Positions 53,707 to 63,050 of a DNA stretch of 64,000 nucleotides are shown one piece after another (the first letter of the stretch is position 1; each line of letters opens with the position of its first letter). Origin of the DNA: an uncultured Desulfobacter sp. GTDB lineage: Bacteria > Desulfobacterota > Desulfobacteria > Desulfobacterales > Desulfobacteraceae. The DNA is taken from contig NZ_OY761443.1 in NCBI RefSeq assembly GCF_963664415.1, positions 372,001 through 436,000 of the forward strand, written 5' to 3'. The translations under genes were made by a program, and so were the position numbers. The notes below the pieces were generated by a model. It worked only from the letters and a program-made list of their open reading frames with translations. It had not been told where the DNA came from and ran no database searches.

Positions 53707-56595
53707 TTAAGGATTCATAATGCGCTTTAGATTATTACTCATTTGAATAACCTGGTTAAATGGCAGGGTTAAATTAACATCCAGTTTAATTCCCTGGAAA
53801 TTTGATCCAGGACTTTGAGCATTCACACGAATAAAAGAGTTCAGGTTCCGGTTATATTCAAAGGGCAAAGCAGATAGCGGCTTTCCATCCAGCTGCATAT
53901 TTACGGCAAGTGTATCTCCATGGGTATTGAGTTTAAGTTTTACCCATTTGTACTCAAAGTTTTTTAACGCTTCTCCTGCAAGATCAAGCTGGGAGAATTC
54001 CGGTGTATTCTTTGGAATTCCGGCAAGCATTCGGTCAAGGTTCCGAATATAAATCCGTCCCCCCTCCCCGGGAGTTGAAAAAAGAAAGCCGTTATCAAAA
54101 CCGATTTCAGTATTTTTCATCACCACCGGAATACGCCCGCTTAAGGTGCCGCCCCCTTCTGCATCAAAGGCGCCAATCTGATAAAATAAATCTTCCATTT
54201 CAAGGCGGTCACAATACAACGTTAACTGTATGGTGTTATTGTCCGAAGGCAGTCTGAACGCTTCTGTTGAAACAATACCATTGCACCAGTTAAATTTCAA
54301 ATTTTCAATATTAACAGACTTTCCGTCTTCAAGGCTGAATCTAATCTTTCCACTGTTACAGTTAAAACGGCCGGCATTAAATGATTCGATATTTATATAC
54401 TGGCCTGGAAGGGTTTCAGGGACCAAAAAATCATTAAAATGCATGTCAGTAGATATACCGGAAGCCAAAAAGCCGGATTCAACAAAATTTATGGTGCCGT
54501 TGGATACCTGAATGTCGGCAGATGAATTTATTTTCTGATTAATATAGGAGAAATCTGCTTTGGCAGACACATCAAATTTAAGATCATACCCCCCGGCGAT
54601 ACCGGGGATATACGGCAGCAGTTCTTTTTGGGTGAAGGAAAACCGATTGGTAGCAATTTGTCCTTTTGCAAAAAAACTCATGCCTGAATCAAGGCCCGCC
54701 CGGGCGGAAACATCAATGACCAAACCCGGGATTTCGTTATGGGAGACTTTTCCTGAAACATCCACAACACAATCGGATGTCTGGACGACTTTTGCAGAAA
54801 CAGCAGGGATAATTCTATCATGCAGGATAATTTTTTTGGCTCCTGCCCGCCCGAACGCCTTTATATCTTTAAACGGATAAGTCATGGGCAGTTTAAAGTG
54901 AAAACCTTTAACCCTTAAGCCTTGATCCTTCACAGTTACGTCTGTGTCATACAAAAAAGGGGTGATTTGATATCTGGTATCTGATGACAACGGATTTTCA
55001 ATTTTACCTGTTATGCCGGCCTTTCTCACATAAGCTGAGACCTCATTGGATGCAATTTTTGATTGATTGCATACAGCGTCCACATTGATGACGAAATTTT
55101 TACCGGTGCTTCCTTTTTTTACACCAGATTCAATAATGAGCTCGGGGCTATCCACACGTTTGTCTTCTTGTTTTAAATGGACTAAACGGCTTTTGATCTT
55201 TACTTTGGCTTTATTTAAAACAATGTCTGATTTTAAAAAGGCAAATGCCGCATCTGACGAAACATCCAAGGATGCGGTGTTCATTTCTAAATTATTTTTT
55301 TTAAATGCGATTTTATCAATCAGGGCATCCAATTTTATATGCGTTAAAGGTTCAGGGCGGACAAAATTGCCATCAAATTCAGTCTTTACCTGGAACTCGG
55401 AAATATCCAGAACGTTCTTTGGTTCAACTTCGTTGTCTCCAAGCCCCCTAAGCCCTGTTCCGGAAAAAGCCAATCTGCCGGCCTGATGGTCAAAATTACC
55501 TGAAACAAACAGCTTCAATTGGGGATCAAAAAGTTGAATGTGATCGAAGAAATCTACCGTCGACAAAGGCAATGCCATACGCTCAGGTGTAATATCCCAG
55601 GTCTTGGTGATTTCATTTTTCACTGTCAAAGAGAAGTGATCAACCGTGCCGGATGTTATCTGGGATAAAAATTCAAATCTGAATGGTTCCAGATTGACGC
55701 CTGGACTTATGATCCTTACAGTTCCGTCTGCATTGAGTGCCATTGCGGCTTTATCAAAAGACAGATCACCTGAAATATTAGCGAAATTAATATTCAAGCG
55801 AGGATCTGGTTCCAGCCCCAGATCAGTGAGTTCAAAATGAAACGTTGAAAACCCTTTTGTTTCAATTGAAAAATTTACAGGCCCCCGAAACTTGATTGGA
55901 AGTTGGTCTGCCTCTGGAAGGATGGCAAAAAACATTTCAGGGTAAAAACGTTCTGCTGAAATATTGATCTGCACGGGATTTTGTAAAAAATCAGCCGCGG
56001 CCCCAAGGGTGATCTTTTGATTCATCGGGAAAACGGACAGTTTCATATCTGCACGCCGTTTATCCCGGTCCAGTTGGATATCCGCCTCCAGCGGAATACA
56101 AAACCGCTCCTTTCCGGTCTCAAAAAAGAGGGTGCTGTTTTTTAATACAATGTCTGCCGGCAGATATGCAAAATAGGACTCAAAATCATGAATATTAAAA
56201 TCAGATACAGGGCCCGAATGAGCCTGATTCTTATCCTGGGGAAATGAAAATCCGCTGACCCGGAGTCTTTTTTTTTCATCCAGATGAACAGTAACATTCA
56301 GCCCGGATATAACGCATTCTTCAACGCGGATGATATGTTTTGCATCCATGCGGTAGGCAAACCGGATGGTGTCCAGGTGCAGATCCTCACCCAAAGAGAT
56401 ATCACTGATCTGTGTGTAGTTGACGCCTAAACGGGATACCGTAAAATCAAAGGACTGGTTCCCCGGCAACGGGCCAAGAGCAGAATGAACGATATGCGTT
56501 GAAATGTCAGGCAGAAAAATAATAATGCACTGAATACACAGCACAAAAAACAGAGAGGCCGGCAGTAAAATGAGTAGAACACGTTTAAATTGCAT
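53707..56595 (-). CDS. ydbH: YdbH-family intermembrane transport protein (AsmA-like)
   Basis: 962 residues anchored by one N-terminal helix (VLLILLPASLFFVLCIQCII). The rest is repetitive beta structure typical of bridge-like lipid transporters. The C terminus has GGGTLSGRIPVVMKNTEIGF and RLLAGIPKNTPEFSQLDLAG-like conserved segments found in YdbH. Together with YnbE and YdbL it likely moves phospholipid across the periplasm. Its start overlaps the rhomboid gene by 11 bases. Confidence 0.85.
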   Translation of the reverse strand: MQFKRVLLILLPASLFFVLCIQCIIIFLPDISTHIVHSALGPLPGNQSFDFTVSRLGVNYTQISDISLGEDLHLDTIRFAYRMDAKHIIRVEECVISGLNVTVHLDEKKRLRVSGFSFPQDKNQAHSGPVSDFNIHDFESYFAYLPADIVLKNSTLFFETGKERFCIPLEADIQLDRDKRRADMKLSVFPMNQKITLGAAADFLQNPVQINISAERFYPEMFFAILPEADQLPIKFRGPVNFSIETKGFSTFHFELTDLGLEPDPRLNINFANISGDLSFDKAAMALNADGTVRIISPGVNLEPFRFEFLSQITSGTVDHFSLTVKNEITKTWDITPERMALPLSTVDFFDHIQLFDPQLKLFVSGNFDHQAGRLAFSGTGLRGLGDNEVEPKNVLDISEFQVKTEFDGNFVRPEPLTHIKLDALIDKIAFKKNNLEMNTASLDVSSDAAFAFLKSDIVLNKAKVKIKSRLVHLKQEDKRVDSPELIIESGVKKGSTGKNFVINVDAVCNQSKIASNEVSAYVRKAGITGKIENPLSSDTRYQITPFLYDTDVTVKDQGLRVKGFHFKLPMTYPFKDIKAFGRAGAKKIILHDRIIPAVSAKVVQTSDCVVDVSGKVSHNEIPGLVIDVSARAGLDSGMSFFAKGQIATNRFSFTQKELLPYIPGIAGGYDLKFDVSAKADFSYINQKINSSADIQVSNGTINFVESGFLASGISTDMHFNDFLVPETLPGQYINIESFNAGRFNCNSGKIRFSLEDGKSVNIENLKFNWCNGIVSTEAFRLPSDNNTIQLTLYCDRLEMEDLFYQIGAFDAEGGGTLSGRIPVVMKNTEIGFDNGFLFSTPGEGGRIYIRNLDRMLAGIPKNTPEFSQLDLAGEALKNFEYKWVKLKLNTHGDTLAVNMQLDGKPLSALPFEYNRNLNSFIRVNAQSPGSNFQGIKLDVNLTLPFNQVIQMSNNLKRIMNP

Positions 56596-57562
56596 TCTTA
56601 ATGTCTACACGCAGTAAAAGATCACCCGGAGGACGCCCCGGTATGGATTTGCCCATTCCCTTAAGCCGGAGCATAGCTCCGCGCCGGATACCTGCGGGTA
56701 CCACCACCCGGTAAACGGATTTTTTAAATCCCCAGGGTATGGTGACAAGTTTCTTAGTACCTGTGAGCGCTTCAAGGGAAGTCAATACAATGGTACCGTA
56801 AATATCCGAGCCGCCTGACGGGTCTGCTTCAGGGGAGAGCACATGAAGCTTGGGGCTGCGTTTTTTGACTGTGAATCTGTCAACTTTTTCACTGAATCCC
56901 GCCTTTGGCAGTTTCGTATTTAGACCAATCAAGGCCATCCCCGAAAGAAAACCGCCAATATGCGCCCACCAGGCAACACCAGCCCCGGCACCCTGCCCTG
57001 TGGCATTGATGAATTGGATAAAAAACCAGATCCCCAGAAAGACAAAGGCAGGTATCCTGACAAACAAAGGAAAAATAAAAACAGGAATCAGGGTAAGGAT
57101 TTTATTTCTCGGATGAAGAAGAAAATAAGCACCCATGACCCCTGCAATAGCGCCGCTTGCACCAATCGTCGGCACGGGCGATGACTGGTTTAGCAAAAAA
57201 TGGAAAAATGCGGCAAGCAAGCCACAAACCAAATAAAAAGCGATAAACCGAAACGGCCCTAATTTCTGTTCAATGTTATCTCCAAAAATATACAGAAACC
57301 ACATATTTCCAATAAAATGCCAAAATCCGCCGTGCAGAAAGATATAGGAAAAAGGTGAGAACAATTTATTCAGCAATGAAAAATGGGCCGCCATCCTCAC
57401 CATGGTGTATTTTGCAGGGACAAAGCCGAATGTGTAGGCAACTGCCTGATCATCTATTCCTGTAATCAACTGCCAGACAAAAACCATACCGGTGATAAAA
57501 ATAATAGAACAAGTTGCCACAGCACAGGATGTTGCTTCCTGTTCATCTCTTAAAGGAATCAT
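56585..57562 (-). CDS. rhomboid intramembrane protease with DnaJ-C-like tail
   Basis: 325 residues. Six or so helices carry the rhomboid dyad Ser136 (PTIGASGAIAGVMGAYF) and His201 (AWWAHIGGFLSGMA), with FSPFSYIFLHGGFWHFIGNM upstream. The last 90 residues (TIPWGFKKSVYRVVVPAGIR, RGAMLRLKGMGKSIP, GDLLLRVDI) resemble the DnaJ C-terminal substrate-binding fold. The fusion suggests that substrate delivery is built in. Transcribed with the Moco-carrier gene upstream and ydbH downstream. Confidence 0.85.
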   Translation of the reverse strand: MIPLRDEQEATSCAVATCSIIFITGMVFVWQLITGIDDQAVAYTFGFVPAKYTMVRMAAHFSLLNKLFSPFSYIFLHGGFWHFIGNMWFLYIFGDNIEQKLGPFRFIAFYLVCGLLAAFFHFLLNQSSPVPTIGASGAIAGVMGAYFLLHPRNKILTLIPVFIFPLFVRIPAFVFLGIWFFIQFINATGQGAGAGVAWWAHIGGFLSGMALIGLNTKLPKAGFSEKVDRFTVKKRSPKLHVLSPEADPSGGSDIYGTIVLTSLEALTGTKKLVTIPWGFKKSVYRVVVPAGIRRGAMLRLKGMGKSIPGRPPGDLLLRVDIKNAI

Positions 57563-58389
57563 GAGGACACCACCCTGAGTTGAAAGTTTTTCGACAATTT
57601 GGTTTTAAGTTTTTTTAGAAGTTCCATCACCGCGTCTTCAGGCGTATAGTCTTTGATATCTCTTCCTTTGGAAAGTAACTTGAACAGGTCTGAATCTATT
57701 TCGTCCAGGTTGAGAGATAACTGCACATACTCAAGAAGGGTAAAGTAAATGCCGGCCATCTGATGTGCCTTACTCCTGGCGATCATAATCTTTCCCCTGA
57801 GCGTCAGACTTTGTTCAAGAGCCTGGACGGCCTGTTCTATACTGCTGAATGATCTCGGAAAATCAAACTTTTGATCAATCATCTGATCCGCCTGCCATAA
57901 CTCATCTTCGGTCTCGAGGAAATCCAGATACAATACGGCAGACAGAATGGCTTTAACATCGTAATAAATTTCAGGGTCATTGCTGGCCCTTGGGCCTGCG
58001 ACATTAAGTACACGGATGCCTTGGTCCAGAATAAAGGCGTGAAGAGTCAAGGCGGCCTCAAAAATATCTTGTTCCATCAGATCTATGGTGCAAACCCACT
58101 TGTCTGTTTTCCGGGCAAATGCATCAGTCAGGGCCGACCCGCCTGTTAAAGGTCCCCGGGCAATGACGACCGTGCCGTCGGAATCAAGTATATTTTGCCG
58201 GGTCCGGGCTGGGTACGACCTGGTCTCCATCTCTTTTAAATTATAAAATTCGGGTAATGGCCCGGATTCAGTTCTCCGGCCTTTGGTAATCCATCCGCCA
58301 TAGGGAACATTGAATTTTATGGCGGTATCCAAAGCAGCACGGTCGGCCCCGGTCTGTCCGCCGGACACAATTTTATCTAAAAAGCCCAT
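57559..58389 (-). CDS. putative molybdenum carrier (MoCo carrier-like Rossmann) protein
   Basis: 276 residues from MGFLDKIVSGGQTGADRAAL with AAGGATG upstream. That signature, plus GGWITKGRRTESGPLP, DGTVVIARGPLTGGSALT and VLNVAGPRASNDP, fits the putative Moco-carrier/YpsA-like Rossmann family that binds nucleotide or cofactor. The C-terminal 120 residues are helical and not part of the usual domain. Its stop overlaps the rhomboid start by four bases. The longer open frame upstream is the R4 repeat, not coding. Confidence 0.8.
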   Translation of the reverse strand: MGFLDKIVSGGQTGADRAALDTAIKFNVPYGGWITKGRRTESGPLPEFYNLKEMETRSYPARTRQNILDSDGTVVIARGPLTGGSALTDAFARKTDKWVCTIDLMEQDIFEAALTLHAFILDQGIRVLNVAGPRASNDPEIYYDVKAILSAVLYLDFLETEDELWQADQMIDQKFDFPRSFSSIEQAVQALEQSLTLRGKIMIARSKAHQMAGIYFTLLEYVQLSLNLDEIDSDLFKLLSKGRDIKDYTPEDAVMELLKKLKTKLSKNFQLRVVSS

Positions 58390-58467
58390 GGCATCCTTAT
58401 GTTTCAGTTGTATGCTTTTATTAAATTTACAAGAAAGAATCCAGTAACTAATTGGATTCTTTCTATC

Positions 58468-58525
58468 TTTGTTGTGGCCGAAGACTGGGTGTCGATAGAC
58501 CAAGGACGGCCCGTGGCCGTTATAT
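58468..58525. repeat. dispersed palindromic repeat, copy R4
   Basis: TTTGTTGTGGCCGAAGACTG, GGTGTCGATAGACCAAGGAC, GGCCCGTGGCCGTTATAT. Same strand as R3 and closely similar. It lies in the gap between the dynamin-like gene's 3' end and the Moco-carrier start. Confidence 0.7.
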
Positions 58526-58620
58526 CAATAAAGGATAGCCAAAGATATTTAAAATTTCAACGGACCAAATGTATTCTTTTGTATCTAATATATGAACACA
58601 TTAATTGAAATAAGTTTCTG

Positions 58621-60864
58621 CTAAAGGCTGTTTTCGACGGCGCACTCAAATGCGTTCGTTCCAAAATCCATGCTGAATTCGTCAAGAAGCGCGCGTATCC
58701 GGATAATATCGTTTTTCGATTTTTTTATCATGACAAGGTGCTGATTTTTTTCCTCCTGTTTGAGACAGAAAAGTTCATCCATATCCTTGTTCAAGGTTTC
58801 ATACATGCTAAAACGTTGAAGAATTTTGTCTTTAAAATCTCGTGTTACCGCATCAATCAACGGAAAAAAATAATCCTGTTTCAAACTGTTGTGATAGGCT
58901 TTTATCTGCCGCTGCATGATCGTCAGTGTCTTTTTCTTAATTCTGCCGGCAGCCCTGTCAAGCCCAGGGGTAAAGGAAAATCGCACATGCTTGTCCATTA
59001 TGGCGGATACAAACAAAACCAATGAATGAAAACCAAAGTCGGTGACAGCATTGGCTTGCATCGTCCTGGTATATTCAGGTGAAAAGATCTGGGCCGGCAA
59101 ATGCAACCCTAAAATTTTTTTAATGTTTTCAAGATCAGCTGCCTTGGAATATTCTTCCTCTTCTTTGATCATTTCAAGGGAAACGCGATCGCCTTCCTGA
59201 TCCCCGGGGGCGCCAATGGTGACATAATCAATGCGATAAGAATCCAGAAGAGATTTAAAATATGACTCTATGCGTTCCTCTTGAAAGCCTACCAATTGTT
59301 TGAGTTCCGGGGTTACTTGTTCCAAGATAAAAAGATCTAACTCCCGCTTGAAGTCCTGGAACATCATATACAAAATCTGTTTGAACCCCGTCGCATCCAC
59401 CCCTGTCCTGTATGGCTGTGAGTCAATTTCGGCCTGCCGGATAAATTGTGTCACAAGTTTTGTGATATTTTCGCTGTCTTTGAGAAATGCATTCTTTAAA
59501 TTGGACTCAATCTCCCTGCGCAGCGCTGACACAGCGCCGGCAACTGAATTATCAACGATAACCCTTAAACGCCTGGCATTACCTTCAAGATCGGCAAGGC
59601 GCTTCCTGGCTTTTTCCTGGTCTAAAAGCCCGGCAGAAAAAACATCAAAAAGAATTTTTATTTTTTCGTCAAGAATTTGGGTCACAATTTTAAGCCGTTC
59701 AATGTGATTGGCATAAAACAGATTGAACCGGGATGCATCAAACAGTAAATTGAACCCGGCAAGAAAGCGACGATACTCTTTGGTGCAAAAATCAGCCATC
59801 TCCTTGTCCTCCTGCCAGAATTCAAGCCGCTTCTTATTTTTGGATGAAAGTTTTTTACCTAAGGCATCAAACAGGGTATACAATGCTGAAAAAGAAAAAA
59901 GTTCGACATCCGGCACCAAAAGATTTAGCTCGGAAATCGTTTTATCCCGTATTTCTTTCAGGTTATTTAAATTTTCATGTTCACTTAAATCACAGTTCAA
60001 AACAAAAAAAATATTTTCCAGTAACCCAAGACGTTTTATCCGTTTTAAAAAGACCATATCAGAGTGGCGAAGCCCCGTACGTGACGAGATGCAGTAAACA
60101 ATCAGGTTGGCAGCCTCAAGATAAGAAAATATTTTTTCAAGAACGGCAGGATCTGTGGAATCCGCACCCTGACAATCGGCAATTTCAACGTTTGGATGAA
60201 TGGTTTTTCCATACACTTCCAGGCACACATCTTTGACATAAAATGCCTTGGCCGAGTCTGCCGTAAATTGTCTGTGATTGTCAAAGGATTTGGCGTCAAA
60301 GCTGATGGTCTGTTCATCAGACCCGATAACGTCTATACAATTTTTATATCCGTCAAGTGCATTTCGGATGACCAGTGCTTCGGGACGAAGTCCCTGGGAT
60401 GTAATGGGAAATGCAGAGACGATGGAATCAAAAACGCGGCGCAGGTGCTGCCGGTCCTGGGTGCGTCTAATATCAAAAGGTGAGGATTCGTCCTGGCCGG
60501 GAAACATCTCCAGACAGCTTTCAATTTCACTGTTGATCTCATCCCATGACTTAAGATGAATAATTGCTCTGTTCTTTTTCCCCTTTCTGATACGGGTGGT
60601 AATGGATGTCACCACACCAGCCCCGCGCTGAACCAGTTCTCGGCCTGAAACGGCGTTGATAAAAGTACTTTTGCCGGATTTAATCACCCCGACCACGGCC
60701 ACACGCAAAATCCCTTCGCTGATGTAGGAAGGGATTTTGCTGCAAAGCTGTCTGCTCTCAACAAGACTTTTGTCAGAATAATTTGAAACGGCAGCCAGAC
60801 TATTAATCACCGAGAGGGTATCATCAACTATATTTTCTATGGAGTCCTGAGGTTGTAAAGTCAT
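58621..60864 (-). CDS. dynamin-like GTPase
   Basis: 747 residues. G1 is RVAVVGVIKSGKSTFINAVS (about 54-73), followed by switch region GAGVVTSITTRI, G3 IADCQGADSTD and G4 FFVLNCDLSEHEN. The remainder is a long helical stalk typical of bacterial dynamin-like proteins (FDVFSAGLLDQEKARKRLAD and onward) with no obvious transmembrane paddle. Possible membrane remodelling or stress role. Downstream of the algH-like gene by 12 bases. Confidence 0.85.
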   Translation of the reverse strand: MTLQPQDSIENIVDDTLSVINSLAAVSNYSDKSLVESRQLCSKIPSYISEGILRVAVVGVIKSGKSTFINAVSGRELVQRGAGVVTSITTRIRKGKKNRAIIHLKSWDEINSEIESCLEMFPGQDESSPFDIRRTQDRQHLRRVFDSIVSAFPITSQGLRPEALVIRNALDGYKNCIDVIGSDEQTISFDAKSFDNHRQFTADSAKAFYVKDVCLEVYGKTIHPNVEIADCQGADSTDPAVLEKIFSYLEAANLIVYCISSRTGLRHSDMVFLKRIKRLGLLENIFFVLNCDLSEHENLNNLKEIRDKTISELNLLVPDVELFSFSALYTLFDALGKKLSSKNKKRLEFWQEDKEMADFCTKEYRRFLAGFNLLFDASRFNLFYANHIERLKIVTQILDEKIKILFDVFSAGLLDQEKARKRLADLEGNARRLRVIVDNSVAGAVSALRREIESNLKNAFLKDSENITKLVTQFIRQAEIDSQPYRTGVDATGFKQILYMMFQDFKRELDLFILEQVTPELKQLVGFQEERIESYFKSLLDSYRIDYVTIGAPGDQEGDRVSLEMIKEEEEYSKAADLENIKKILGLHLPAQIFSPEYTRTMQANAVTDFGFHSLVLFVSAIMDKHVRFSFTPGLDRAAGRIKKKTLTIMQRQIKAYHNSLKQDYFFPLIDAVTRDFKDKILQRFSMYETLNKDMDELFCLKQEEKNQHLVMIKKSKNDIIRIRALLDEFSMDFGTNAFECAVENSL

Positions 60865-60876
60865 TTGCCCGGCAAA

Positions 60877-61404
60877 TCAGATCAACATCATGGCTTTTTC
60901 ATATTTCAGGTCCGGTTTGGTATCAAACATGATTTCCCTGGACATATCACAGGTGAGCCAGGCCGAATCGGCAAGTTCATTGTCTAACTGCATAGGCCCC
61001 CACCCTGCGCAACCCAGAAGGATCATAAAGGTGTCAGGTCCCTTTCCCATGGCAATGGCTTCCAGGATATCCCGGGAATTACTCAACGCCAGCCAGTCGC
61101 AAATTTTAAGGGTTTCATTCCACTCAAACGGGCCGCAATGAAGTACAAAGACACCTGAAGGCTGAACCGGACCGCCAAGAAAAATATCTGTTTTATCGAT
61201 ACTATCATTGCAGGTAATGCCTAAATCTTCAAAAAGCTCTCGACCGGTAAGTAACGGGTGGACTTTATTGACAATAAAGCCGAGGGCACCGGATTCATTA
61301 TGCTCACAAAGACAGGTGACGGTCTGTGCAAAATTAGGATCCGGAAGGCCGGGAATGGCCATGATGAATTTACCTTTCATATTTTGTGTAATCTGGTCGT
61401 TCAT
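60877..61404 (-). CDS. AlgH/YqgE family (UPF0301) protein
   Basis: 175 residues from the ATG with GGAG eight bases upstream. Family motifs: KGKFIMAIPGLPDPNFAQTV, GALGFIVNK, FLGGPVQPSGVFVLH and GCAGWGPMQLDNELA. Conserved but of unsettled function; in pseudomonads linked to alginate control. Here next to a dynamin-like gene and not far from manC. Confidence 0.9.
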   Translation of the reverse strand: MNDQITQNMKGKFIMAIPGLPDPNFAQTVTCLCEHNESGALGFIVNKVHPLLTGRELFEDLGITCNDSIDKTDIFLGGPVQPSGVFVLHCGPFEWNETLKICDWLALSNSRDILEAIAMGKGPDTFMILLGCAGWGPMQLDNELADSAWLTCDMSREIMFDTKPDLKYEKAMMLI

Positions 61405-61591
61405 CAACTCTTCTCCATAATGCCGGCCGGCATGTTATTTACTTCGTATCAATCCTGACATTACACCTAAACACAAATGCCCAAAGCCTTGCATCTCCGT
61501 CCAAAGAGTGCATGCAGCATTTAGGTAACAAACAAACTTAATAGTACAAACGAAGTGCTAATTTCAAATATTTTTATTGAATTTGCAATAA

Positions 61592-63040
61592 TTATTTAGT
61601 GTCGGATTCTTTTCCACGCCCATATACATCATCAAACCTGACAATATCATCTTCTCCCAGGTATGGACCCGATTGAACCTCTATCAGTTCCAGGGGAATT
61701 TTCCCCGGATTTTCCAGACGATGCATGGTGCCAAGGGGAATATAAATAGACTGGTCTTCTTTCAAAAGAATCTCTTCAGTGCCTTTGGTTACAATAGCTG
61801 TCCCGGATACAACGGTCCAGTGCTCTGCCCGGTGATAATGTTTCTGCAAAGACAGTTTAGCCCCGGGCTTTACGGTGATGCGCTTTACCTGGTATCTATC
61901 TGCCATATCGATGGTCTCATAATCACCCCAGGGCCGGTAAACTTTGGCATGACAAACCGCTTCCATTCTGTCCTGGGACTTCAGCTGGGCAACTATTTTC
62001 TTGACATCCTGAACCTGATCTCTGGGGGCCACCAGCACAGCATCCTTGGTGTCTACAATCACAAATTTTTCAAGGCCCACGGCTGCCACAAGACGGCTGT
62101 CGGAATGAATGTACGTATCCGTGACATTGTGCACCAATACATCTCCGCTGGTCACATTATTGCATTCATCCTTGTCACCGGTCTGCCACAAGGCGTCAAA
62201 GGAACCCAAATCATTCCATCCGGCATCAAGGGGAATGACAACACCGTTTGCTGTTTTCTCCATAACGGCGTAATCAATGGAATCCTCGACAATGGCCTCA
62301 AATTCTGCTTTATCCACCCTGAAAAAATCTAAATCCATAGTTCCATGTTTAATCGCTGTGCGACACTTTTCAAGCATGTCCGGGGCAAAAGCCCCAAGTT
62401 CGGAAATAACAGCAGAGGCCTTGAACATGAACATGCCTGAATTCCAGCAGAAATCGCCTGATTCAAGATAGGATACCGCTGTTTCATAATCGGGCTTTTC
62501 CACAAACCGGTCAATCATAAAGGCCGGATTTGAACTGTCAACGCGATCTCCTTTTTTGATATACCCATAGCCTGTTTCCGGTGATGATGAAACGATGCCG
62601 AAGGTGACCAATTTTCCTTGCCGGGCCAGTTGCTCACCCGACTCAATGATGGCATGAAAGGCTTCAATATTTTTAATTTCATGGTCTGCGGGCAGTACCA
62701 GCATCACAGGGTCATCCTGATGCTCGGACTTGGGCTGACCATCAAGTATCAAAGCTGCCAGCGCAATAGCCGGGGCCGTATTCCTGGCAGCCGGTTCAAG
62801 AATGATCTTAAAATCGTTGATATCAATCTGGCGGATTTGTTCCGCAGTCATGAATCTGTGGTTCTCATTGCATATAACCACCGGCGCGCCGAGGTCATTA
62901 AGGCCTGAAAACCGTAAAAGGGTATTTTGCAGCATGGTATGCGCATTGTACAAATTAATGAGCTGCTTGGGATACAAAGATCTGGACATGGGCCACAGCC
63001 TGGTCCCGGAACCGCCGGCCAAAATAACAGGATAAATCAT
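61592..63040 (-). CDS. manC: mannose-1-phosphate guanylyltransferase/mannose-6-phosphate isomerase
   Basis: Makes GDP-mannose for polysaccharide and may isomerise fructose-6-phosphate. 482 residues: VILAGGSGTRLWPMSRSLYP, then LVLPADHEI, VEKPDYETAVSYL and a cupin isomerase domain with YRPWGDYETID, KLSLQKHYHRAEHWTVVSGT (metal His residues) and IPLGTMHRLENPG. Full length for the bifunctional type II enzyme. It begins ten bases after the ArsR-methyltransferase stop. Confidence 0.95.
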   Translation of the reverse strand: MIYPVILAGGSGTRLWPMSRSLYPKQLINLYNAHTMLQNTLLRFSGLNDLGAPVVICNENHRFMTAEQIRQIDINDFKIILEPAARNTAPAIALAALILDGQPKSEHQDDPVMLVLPADHEIKNIEAFHAIIESGEQLARQGKLVTFGIVSSSPETGYGYIKKGDRVDSSNPAFMIDRFVEKPDYETAVSYLESGDFCWNSGMFMFKASAVISELGAFAPDMLEKCRTAIKHGTMDLDFFRVDKAEFEAIVEDSIDYAVMEKTANGVVIPLDAGWNDLGSFDALWQTGDKDECNNVTSGDVLVHNVTDTYIHSDSRLVAAVGLEKFVIVDTKDAVLVAPRDQVQDVKKIVAQLKSQDRMEAVCHAKVYRPWGDYETIDMADRYQVKRITVKPGAKLSLQKHYHRAEHWTVVSGTAIVTKGTEEILLKEDQSIYIPLGTMHRLENPGKIPLELIEVQSGPYLGEDDIVRFDDVYGRGKESDTK

Positions 63041-63050
63041 TTTTTCTCCA

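Noticed and set aside
58390..58503. N-terminal extension of the Moco-carrier-like gene
   Set aside because: The extra 38 codons cover repeat R4 and lack a ribosome site; the internal ATG has AAGGATG and matches the family start.
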